A stretch of 64,000 nucleotides of DNA from Liolophura sinensis (Eukaryota > Mollusca > Polyplacophora > Chitonida > Chitonidae): the NCBI RefSeq assembly GCF_032854445.1, contig NC_088303.1:21583501-21647500 (forward strand). The letters are read 5' to 3'. This document shows, in pieces, positions 48,499 through 60,400 of the stretch. The position numbers and the translations under genes were made by a program. A model generated the notes under the pieces. The model saw only the letters and a list, made by a program, of their open reading frames with translations, was not told the origin of the DNA and searched no databases. Within the stretch, counting starts at the first letter, position 1, and the number at the start of each line of letters is the position of its first letter.

Positions 48499-51400
48499 TC
48501 ACTGTTCTTTTTTAACATTAGAGGTAGAGCTAAGAGAACTACCACTCCCGCCGGACTGGAGAGAAGTACGAGAACCAAACGAGCGAGAGTTCTCTCCCAT
48601 TCTTTTAACCTTCTCTAGCGTTGAGAGGGAAGGAAGGTTCACAAGGCCTTCATCTTCAGAGTTCATTACTTGCAGCCCTAGGGAGAAAATAAATGAAAAA
48701 CATGGACATTATGGCTAGATAACCATACATCATCTACATGTATATAAAACACAAGCCCTAGCTGAGGGATATTTAAAGCTAGCACTTACTTGCTATGACC
48801 GTCAGGGCCTTGATTAACAGGGATGTGTGTTCAAGTCCAGCTCTTGCTGCTTTCACCGTGTCTGTATGTTAGACACGTTTATCATCATTCATCAGGTACC
48901 TGATGAAAGACGATGGCTTCTTCGGGGCACTTTTGATTCCTCCTCCCATATACATGAGCCTAATACCTTATCAAATTTTAAGTTAAACACCAATCAATCA
49001 ATCTACACAATATGCCAGGAATATACCAAACAACAACCAAATTCACAGCTACATAATGTTGAAAAATTCTAAGCTGTAAATGCTTCAGTGTCATGTTAAA
49101 TATGTGACATCATAAAATCAAGCATTTACCTTGATCTGCCATATCCCAGCATTCCCTGTCAGCAGGATTTGCTTTGATCGCCGTCAAAATCTCATCCAAT
49201 TTTAACTCTCGCGCCTGCAGTCTGAAAACACAAAGAGAATGATAACAACTGGTGAACCTGCATGTCAGCCTTCATCAGCACAAAACATGACTCTTCAGCA
49301 CAAATCCATATTCTGGTAAAGATTTTTCTTTGTCAGAAAATAAAGGCACTAAGCTTTATGAGTTTCGAGAATACTTTCAAGGACATATTCACAAAATGTG
49401 GGGAAACTGGAATTACACTGACTGTTTGAATCATGCAGTTGAAGAAGACATGCTAATAATATCAGCTGTATATTTAGTATGTGCGATGTTAAATTTAATC
49501 CATACACAGGGGGCCTCTGTGGCTCCAGCTCATGCCGGCTTCCTCTCCAGCTGTAAGTGGGAAGGTTGCAGCAACCAGCGAATGGTCGTGGGTTTCCCCC
49601 GGGTTCTGCCCGGTTTCCACAACACCATAATGCTGGCCGCCATCGTATAAGTGAAATATTCTTGAGTACGGCGTAAAACACCAGTCAAATAAATAAATAA
49701 ACAATCCAGACTGAGATCTTGCAGCAACTTGCTGATGGTCGTGGGTTTCCCTCCAGCTGTACACTGTTTCCTTCCACCATACTGCTGGCCATCATCGTAA
49801 AAGTGAAACAGTCATTAGTCTGGCGTAATCACCAATCAAATAAATAAATACATACATATTCATGGAATGAAAGTTTGCTTACAGATAAAACATTTGATCA
49901 GTTTACAAACTCTGGTTTTTCACTAAGGCTGTGTCTGTTAAAAAATATGTATTTCCCGTCCTTAAATTTAGTAAATTAAACAGTATGGCAATTACTGATA
50001 TTGAAATGTTAACAAATATCGGTTTGGCATTTTCATGTCACTTTAAAGCCTTCACCTACTTGGTGTGTTTCTTATCCAGGGTACAGAAAATGACCTTGGC
50101 AATGACCTTCTGTAAGATCGGGTTTTCACTCCTAGCAAACGTGCTCAAACATTCCCTCAGCTTCTCCTGGTCAAGCATCTTCTCACAGGTCTAAAAAAAA
50201 GAGCATTGTAATACATGTATCACTGTTTGTCATCTGATGTGTGCATATACTTCGCAAACATCACAGTCATATTGCTGCAAATTGTCAAAACAACACATAA
50301 CATGAAGTATCAAGAAGGCCTATTTTAAAATCTTATGTATGACCCAAATGAGGATTGCCTGCCAAATCTCATTCTAAAGCTAAGAAAAAAAATGCTTCTT
50401 TTGCAATTCAGACTAACATTTCATTTCTAAATGTCACTGCACTGTTCACTGACTACGATGACTGTTAAAATTTATTTATTTGATTGATGTTTTAAGGTAA
50501 CACGGATGAACCTCTGCCATTGTTTCCCCAGTCATCATAAGGATCCAAATAAAGTTTGTTAGCTATTTCACTTCATTCACATTCAGTCTATTTATCTGGT
50601 AGCCCAACGGGATCCAAATAAAGTTTGTTAGCTATTCACTTCATTCACATTCAGTCTATTTATCTGGTAGCCCAACGGGATCCAAATAAAGTTTGTTAGC
50701 TATTCACTTCATTCACATTCAGTCTATTTATCTGGTAGCCCAACGGGATCCAAATAAAGTTTGTTAGCTATTCACTTCATTCACATTCAGTCTATTTATC
50801 TGGTAGCCCAACGGGATCCAAATAAAGTTTGTTAGCTATTTCATTTCATTCACATTCAGTCTATTTATCTGGTAACCCAACGGGATCCAAATAAAGTTTG
50901 TTAGCTATTTCACTTCATTCACATTCAGTCTATTTACCTGGTAGCCCAATGGGCAGCATGCTCTCAATTTGCAGTAGCCCCCCCCCCCCCCCCCCCAAAA
51001 AATCTGGTTGTCTCAGGACGTCAGCCAAGCAACTTTGCGAGCCCTACTGGTAAATGAACCTACTTGTTACATACATTTATATTTAACTGAAATATCAAGG
51101 TCTCTTATGCTTCCGTCATAATAACGATATATAATATTTCACATTATTCCATCAAAGCTACAGTAACAATATTTGATTTTATTTATTTGATTGGTGTTTC
51201 ACGTTGTGCTCAAGAATATTTCACTCATACGACGGTAGCCAGCATTATGGCGGGAGGAAAAAGGGCAGAGCCCGGGGGAACCCATAACCATCTGCAGGTT
51301 GCTGACAGACCTTCCCACTTACGGCCGGAGAGGAAGCCAACATGAACTGGACTTGAAATCACAGTGACCGCATTGGTGAGAGACTCCTGGGTCATTACGC

Positions 51401-54400
51401 TGTGCCAGTAACAATAGGTCAAACAATAAACCATGAGACACATTTGGTTTCACTTCTTGCTCCAACTATATGTACAGCTAGCAACTGTAATTGTTCAGTA
51501 ACCCCTACAGTGGTAATCTTACCTCTGGGTTTTCAGCATAATATAGAAGTATTTTACCCGCTAACAGATACAACCTCTCTTCTACTGTTACTAAGGGGAG
51601 ACAAATCAGTAGCTCCAAAAGTTCTTCCTATGTGAAATGAACAAAACATAGTACATTATTAAGAGACTGAGACAGAGTGTGGCAGAGATAGAGAGTGTGC
51701 AGCCTTGTCAAATATGTATAAACAAGTCTTCCGTATAATATTTATTTAAATGGTTAGTACTTTCCTGTCACATAGGTTGAAATAAAACAACACAACCTAC
51801 AAACAAAATTTTATTAACTTCTTCAACCTTCAATCAATTTTAGTAACTTCTTCACCATACAGATAAAATTATCCACGCCATTTTAACCCTACTAATTTTG
51901 AGATATAACATTCGAGAAATTATACCACAGTGATAAAAGTTTCTGAGTGGTGGAAATTGGGCAGTCCCAGAGGAAACTACATGCATGTATGCGCCACTAC
52001 TGCAGCTCACCAGGTAGCGGACAAACCTCCTAACCAACCAAACCAGTGGACAATAGATTAAAACATACATATATACATGTATGTATGTGCCACCTGAGTC
52101 ATTGTCTGACAAGGGCAAGAGAACATTCCAAAGAAGCCATCAAAGGCTGTACCGCTACTGTGTAGAATGATATCAATGATCAACTACCAGTTTACATACC
52201 TGAGCATAGATCAGTTCTGGACTCTCTATGGCCAGAAGCTCTAAGGTCTGGAGTGAAAACCTCAGGGTCATGGGGTCTTTACCCTTACAAAGATGTATCA
52301 AGGCTTGAACTATAATACAGGAGAATGTCACATAGTAATACAAAGGAATTGTCACAATATAAGGAGAAAGCCATACAGTTATACTGAGAATAATACAAGG
52401 GGAATTGTTACATTATAATACAGGATAATGTCACATTGTAATAAAGGAGAATGTAACATTGTAATACAGGGAAATTGTTACACTGCAATACAGGGGAATG
52501 TCACACTGTAATACTGGGGAATTGCTACATTGTAATAAAAGAAAATGTCACATTGTAATGCCGGAGAATGCCACAATAGTAATACAGGGGAATTGTTACA
52601 ATGCAATACAGGGGGATGTCCCAATAGTAATACAGGGGAAATGTTACAATGCGCCACAGGGGGATGTCCCAATAGTAATACAGGGGAATTGTTACACTGT
52701 AATACAGGAGAATATCACATTGTAATACTCGAGAATGTCACAATAGTAATAGAGGGGAATTGTTACACTACAATACAGGGGAATGTCACACTGTAATACA
52801 GGGGAAATGTTACATTGTAATACAGGAGAATATCACATTGTAATACTCGAGAATGTCACAATAGTAATACAGGGGAATTGTTACACTGTAATACAGGAGA
52901 ATATCACATTGTAATACTCGAGAATGTCACAATAGTAATAGAGGGGAATTGTTACACTACAATACAGGGGAATGTCACACTGTAATACAGGGGAAATGTT
53001 ACATTGTAATACTGAAGTCAAATAGTCATACAGGGGAACTGTCACATTTTATAAGAGAAAGTCACACAGTAATACAGCAGAATATGTCACACTGTAATAC
53101 AGAAGAATTGTCACATCACAGAAACAAAACTGATTTTAAACTAACTTGGTTTATTACAGCCGTGTTTACACAGTGCAACATTTCACAGGAATTCATAGAC
53201 TTTGACAAATCACACTGTGTGATTGTGGCTTTAGAAACAATATTACATCTATTTTTGTTTCACTACTCAAATTCAATGAGTCAATAAAACAAATCAAATC
53301 ATGTGAGAAAAGTATCTTAGTAATGTCTTAAATTCACTACACAGTAATCACACAAATTCATATGAAAATGTGACGTTTTGGTTAAATGTGTTTATGATTA
53401 CTTAAACTCACCAGGGATATTTCTAGCTGCCATGGCTACACGTATTTCAGAATTAAAAGCCAACTCCAGGTAAATACTGGCCACCATCCTCTGACAGGAC
53501 AGTGATCCGTGATAGGCTGCATGAGCCAAATCTTCTAGTCTGCAAAGAGTAAACGGAGGCTAATCAGGGCAGTAAATACTGGCATTCACCTTGTGACAGG
53601 TGAGAACATGTATGTTTATATGTATACTGACGATAATGAGCTCTGTGAGGCAGATCTTCTAATTTGACAGAGATATAAACACTCTGTAGCATGTGAGTAT
53701 ACTGCGATGAGCTACATGTGTATGTACATGTAGGGAGATGTATTGTGGTAAGTCTGAGATAAGTGCAGACTAAGGGAGTTAAATCTACCTGACCATTTTG
53801 TAAGTGGAGAGTATGCTGAGATCAGTGACAGGTAAATCAGGTCTTTAGGCTGACTGGAATAAGCAGACAAAAAGCACCAACGATCATGATAAAGCAGGTG
53901 ACGAAACAGAAATTGTAATAAAAGACTGTCTCACTGAGGTTAAACAGGAGTTAAATACTGGCAACTGTATCTCTTAATAAAACAAGGTAAGATAGCAAAA
54001 CTTGAGTTGCTCCTTGACTCAGCTACAGGTGTTTACTTAATTAACTGAAGTAAACACTTAATGCCGGTCATCAAGTTTCGGTGAGGAGGAAACCAGAGTG
54101 CCTCAAGTAAACTACCTGGAGATACTGTACAAACCTTCCAGCTTAAAAGTGCAGCTCAAATGGTTGGAGCTGTATTCAAACAGGAAAACTCATTTGTCAA
54201 TTGTATGTAAGCTGCATGTGGTAGCCGTGGTAAGCTAAATGTGTGCATGTATTAACATGTTCAAAAGATAAAACCATAACGACAGGACCTACCCGTGTTC
54301 TGCAATAACTGCGCCTTTGTTCTCCTCAGAGTCTGACACGACGACGTAGAGAGCCATGGCAGCCTCCTGTGAGACACGAGGGTGGGGGGAGTGGAGAAGA

Positions 54401-57400
54401 GCAGTCAGAGTACGAACACCACCCGTCTCCACAAATGCATCCTGTCATAAACAATACAACATCAATCAAACCGTTCCTCTCCACAAATGTATTCTGTCAT
54501 GAACCATACCACACTTATCAAACCACCCATCTCTACAAATGTATCCAGTCATGAAACATACCACACCGATCAAACCTCCTGTCTCCACAAACGTATCCTG
54601 TCATGAACCATACCACACCTACACTGATGAAACCACCTGTCTCCACAAATGTATTCTGCCATGAACCATACCACACTGATGAAACCACCTGTCTCCACAA
54701 ATGTATTCTGCCATGAACCATACCACACTGATGAAACCACCTGTCTCCACAAATGTATTCTGCCATGAACCATACCACACTTATCAAACCCCCTCTCTCC
54801 ACAAATGTATTCTGCCATGAACCATACCACACTGATCAAACCACCTGTCTCCACATACGTATCCTGTCATGAACCATACCACACCTACACTAATCAAACC
54901 ACCGGTCTCAACAAACGTACTCTGTCATTAACCATACCACACTGATCAAACCATCTGTCTCCACAAAGGTATCTTGTCCTGAACCATACCACATCTACAC
55001 TGATCAAACCACTTGACTCCACAAAAGTATCCTGTCATGAACCATACCACACCTACATTGATCAAACCACCTGTCTCCACAAATGTATTCTGCCATGAAC
55101 CATACCACATTGATCAAACCCCCTGTCTCCACAAACATATCCTCTCATGAACCATACCACACCTACACTAATCAAACCACCGGTCTCAACAAACGTACTC
55201 TGTCATGAACCATACCACACTGATCAAACCATCTGTCTCCACAAAGGTATCTTGTCCTGAACCATACCACATCTACACTGATCCAAACACCTGACTCCAC
55301 AAACATATCCTCTCATGAACCATACCACACCTACACTAATCAAACCACCTGCCTCCACAATGTATTCTGTCATGAACCATACCAAGCTGATCAAATCACC
55401 CGTCTCCAAAAAACGTATCCAGTCATGAACCATACCACATCTACACTGATCCAACCACCTGACTCCACAAACGTATCCTGTCATGAACCATACCACATCT
55501 ACACTGATCAAACCACCTGTCTCCACAAATGTATTCTGTCATGAACCATACCACACCGATCAAACCACCCATCTCTACAAAGGTATTCTGTCATGAACCA
55601 TACCACACTGATGTCATGCCATCATACTCTAAGAATAGGAAACTACTTGTGATACTAATGTCATGTATCTTGCACACAACAGGCTTCTGCTCCTGACTCA
55701 TATGGGACGGACAAGTTCTGACCTGCAACAAGCATGTTGAAGGAACAGTAGGAATTTCTTGTCTGCATAGTGGAAGATCTTGTCTGTATGGTGGAAATTC
55801 TGGCCTGTGTAAAGAAAACAGTGAGTTTTGGCATATGTGGGGAAAACAGTGAGTTCTGACCAGTATAGAGAGGACAGTGAGTTTTGGCATATGTAGAGAA
55901 AACAGTGAAGAGAACAGTGAGTTCTGGCGTATGTCGAGAAAAACGTCAGTTCTGATCAGTATAGAGAGGACAATGAGTTCTGACCTGCATAGAGGGAAAA
56001 GTAAGATCGGAACTGTATTTAGGGAATGGTGAGAAGTTAACATGTAAAGAGTGAATGGTAAATCTGACCTGTATTGAGGGAATGGTGCGAATTTTTGACC
56101 TGTCCATGTATAGAGGAATGGTGAGAAGTTAACATGTAAAAAGTGAATGGTAAATCTGACCTGTATTTAGCGAATGGTTGGAAGTAGTGCCCCGTCCATG
56201 TATAGAGGAATCGTGAGAAGCTAACATGTAAAGAGTGAATGGTAAATCTGACCTGTATTGAGGGAATGGTTGGAAGTTCTGCCCCGTCCATGTATAGAGG
56301 AATGGTGAGAAGCTAACATGTAAAGAGTGAATGGTAAATCTGACCTGTATTTAGCGAATGGTAGGAAGTAGTGCCCCGTCCATGTATAGAGGAATGGTGA
56401 GAAGCTAACATGTAAAAAGTGAATGGTAAATCTGACCTGTATTGAGGGAATGGTGCGAATGTATAGAGGAATGATGAGAAGTTAGCCTGTACAGAGAGAT
56501 TGGCAAAATCTGAGCCTGTTGTAGAGATCAAAATTTGCCACCTGTATTGCTCTTGTGTATGTCTAGGAAAGTAACGCTTTACACCATGTTTTGTGGCTAA
56601 ATTTACCTCTATCTATGAACGTTCTTATGATGTTTGTGTGTCAACGTTAAATGAGAATATGTGCTCCGACAGCTATAGGTACAAGTAAAGGGAGATAACT
56701 CCATGTGAATTGCTGAATTGTAAAGCAGCATTTTGGGTAAATTCTAAAACTTATCTTGTTTCTTGCTTTCAGTCAAACTGGCATGGATATTGACACTGAT
56801 ACAGAAAATATTGATTCATATTGGATTGTGGTCCAAGATAAAAGGATGGTGTAATGGTGTAAAATGGATGGCACTAAAAATAGATTACTAATATCTATAT
56901 CAACATTGGTGTAATTTCTGGTTATTGAGTCTACACCTGTAATGAGGGAATGGTGAGAAATTCTGACCTGAACATGTATAAAGGAATGATGAGAAGTTCT
57001 GACATGTACAAGGATAGAGCAATGTTAGAAGATGACCTGTTCAGAGTGATTGATGAAATCTGACCTGTATTGAAGGAATGATGAGAAGTTCTGACATGTA
57101 CAAGGATAGAGCAATGATGAGAAGCTGACCTGTACAGAATGAATGATAAAATCTGACCTGTATTGAGGGAATGGTGAGAAGTTCTGACATGTACAAGGAT
57201 AGAGCAATGATGAGAAGATGACCTGTTCAGAGTGAATGATGAAATCTGACCAGTATTGAGGATAGAGCAATGATGAGAAGATGACCTGTACAGAGTGAAT
57301 GATGAAATCTGACCAGTATTGAGGGAATGATGAGAAGTTCTGACATGTACAAGGATAGAGCAATGATGAGAAGCTGACCTGTACAGAATGAATGATGAAA

Positions 57401-60400
57401 TCTGACCAGTATTGAGGGAATGGTGACAAGTTCTGACATGTACAAGGATAGAGCAATGATGAGAAGATGACCAGTTCAGAGTGAATGATGAAATCTGACC
57501 TGTATTGAGGGAATGATGAGAAGTTCTGACATGTACAAGGATAGAGCAATGATGAGAAGATGACCTGTTCAGAGTGAATGATGAAATCTGACCTGTATTG
57601 AGGGAATGGTGAGAAGTTCTGACATGTACAAGGATAGAGCAATGATGAGAAGATGACCTGTACAGAGTGAATGATAAAATCTGACCTGTATTGAGGGAAT
57701 GGTGAAAAGTTCTGACATGTACAAGGATAGAGCAATGATGAGAAAATGACCTGCACAGAGTGAATGATGAAATCTGACCAGTATTGAGGGAATGGTGAGA
57801 AGTTCTGACATGTACAAGGATAGAGCAATGATGAGAAGATGACCTGTACAGAGTGAGTGGTGAAATTTGACCTGTATTGAGGGAATGGTCAGAAGTTCTG
57901 ACAAAGCCTCAATGGCATGCTCTTGAATCGTCTGGTCATGTCCCAATGCCATAGAGTTGAGAACGTCCAAACTGCAAAATAGTTAAGCGAATGGTAAAAA
58001 GACAACACAGAAATAATTTCCTATTTCATGGTGAATAAGAAACCATGAAAGTATTTCTTTCCAAAAGCAGTTTCACACATAACTCGACAACATCAAATTA
58101 ATCAACATTCAAAGCTGAATGTAAAGTTCCTTTAAATGGAATACATCTATGTGAGTTTCTTGTCATCTGATTTGATGCTGGTAAAATCTGAGAAATCTTG
58201 AAACAATCATAAATTTGTCACAATTTCTGAATTGTGAATTCTAACAACTACACTTCATCTACGCCATTTTTTCGCCTTCAATTTACAGGATTCATACCCG
58301 CCCTCTGCCACGATCCGGAATTTGTTATCATCACCAGACGCCGCCATGCCCGCTAACTCGTATGCCGCTGTACGCTTCTCTCTCAGCCTAAAAAATCAGA
58401 GAAATAAACAAGGTATCAACTTTGATATCTGAATAAAACCTTACGCTGTCAGACATGGACAGAATTCATCACACACACAGTAGAAAAAAGTTTCTCACAC
58501 CATGACACATATTTATCAACTATAAAAAATACATCCAATAGATTTTTAATATTTTTGCATTTGCTGTTGGCAGGATATGTACGACTCTTACAAATTAGCA
58601 CTCTGATGATCATGCTGATAGCAGGAAATCTTATGTACGTACTTGCCAAACTTTGCTGCATGCATCACTTTCTCTATGTCGCGTTCTTGAACCAAATATT
58701 TTTCCACAAGGTCTCCGTTCTGGATAGTGTACCCACATGTGGAAGGAAAATAATTTACATGACTAAACATTCACTGTATAATCCTTCTCAAACATCCTTC
58801 ATCTCTGTTCCTGTGTTACAGTTTTATGTGTATTTCAAGTGGACAAGACACTTGACGTTCACTGTATAATCCTTCTCAAACATTCTTCATCTCTGTTCCT
58901 GTGGTACAGTTTTATGTGTATTTCAAGTGGACAAGACACTTGACGTTCTTTTCTTTTTAAATATTGTAATTCTTCTTATTTTAAGTACAGATTCATGTAT
59001 TAGTATAGTGCTTATAAAAGGATATAAATGATAATATACGACAAGGGATTTTTTTTATTCATTTACGTGAAAAACAATGAATGTCAAGTACATGAGATCC
59101 ACTAACTACCAATGTCGTTTGTAGAGAATTTTCTCTTTCAGAGATGCAGGGCTAATCTATTAAAATATCCAAGTACATCAAACATATTTATAAGTATGGA
59201 TTACCTGAGTGTGTCCAAAATGACTAAGTACTATACATACCCTGAACTTGAAATTCCAAAGGAGAACCCATATTATTATGTCAGATAATACCAAAACCAC
59301 AGCCCACAGTGTGAAAAAGACAGCTGTGAAAATAGTCTTTGTTGAGCAGTGCCCTGTGGCCTCCCATTCTGGACAACCATTGTTCTGTGATGAAAAACAA
59401 GTAGCAAATTGCATCTGATTAGTGCTGTAAGCTACATTTCAAATACATGATACTGTATCTTGACTCACTTTACCCAACAAAGAAAGGTATAGCAGTATAG
59501 CCTAATGCATGACTACAGTGCATATTACAATCAATATCTGGCATTACTCTTTTATAAGCACTTGTTCAAATAATTGTGTTCACAGCAAGAAACATAAAGC
59601 GGACCCTGATAATACATTGCTTCATAAACAGACTCTAGTAATTGGTCATGTTTATGGCCGTATGAAAAGACAGCCTGACAATATATTCATATCTCTGATA
59701 GTATAGGCTATGAAATAAACTTCCCTTAAACTAAATTGGGCCATCTCTCGCCGTATGTGGGAAGGTTGTGGGTTTCCCCAGGTCTATGCCTGGTTTCATC
59801 CCACCAAAATGCTGGTCGCCGTTGTATAAGTGAAATATTCGTGAGTAAGGCGTAAAACACCAATCAATAAATAAATAAATAAAGTAAATTGCGCTGCACG
59901 TAGATAATTAGTTTGCACTGAACGCTTATTGGTGGGATCTTTTGAACAGGTGCATGTGATTGGTCAAACACTGACGTCTTCATAAAAGCCGCCACCATTA
60001 GACAAATTCATCTGTCATCGAGTGGACGGCTATTTCAAATGCGACAGATTTGATTTCCTTCTCATCACTGATCCAAACTACGTAGCTGTACTGACCACAG
60101 TGGTTATAGAGAGGATGGGTACATACCACATACTCACTGCTATGCTGGCTAGATGTGGTTAATCACATGAATAGATGTATGGCAAAGTAATTATTAAAAC
60201 TTTGAACAGGGCAAAGTCAGATCTGTGCGGTGTCACATGATGTTTATTAGGCTACACCTTCCTTTTGCTTCCATGTACATGTACTACTACAACATTGTGG
60301 GATATGGACTATGGCCTCCAGTGATCAACCGTAAGTGGGAAGGTTTGCCAGCAACACGCGGATGGTCGTGGGTTTCCGCCGGGCTCTGCCTGGTTTCCTC

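Noticed and set aside
54533-55526. Minus-strand ORFs of about 100 codons rich in VWFM and ETGG
   Set aside because: They are translations of the acceptor-side array upstream of the exon 54441-54293.
57025-57828. 267-codon repetitive minus-strand ORF
   Set aside because: It lies in the 93-bp intronic array; its length reflects a unit divisible by three, not a gene. Only the exon at 57872-57971 is coding with support.
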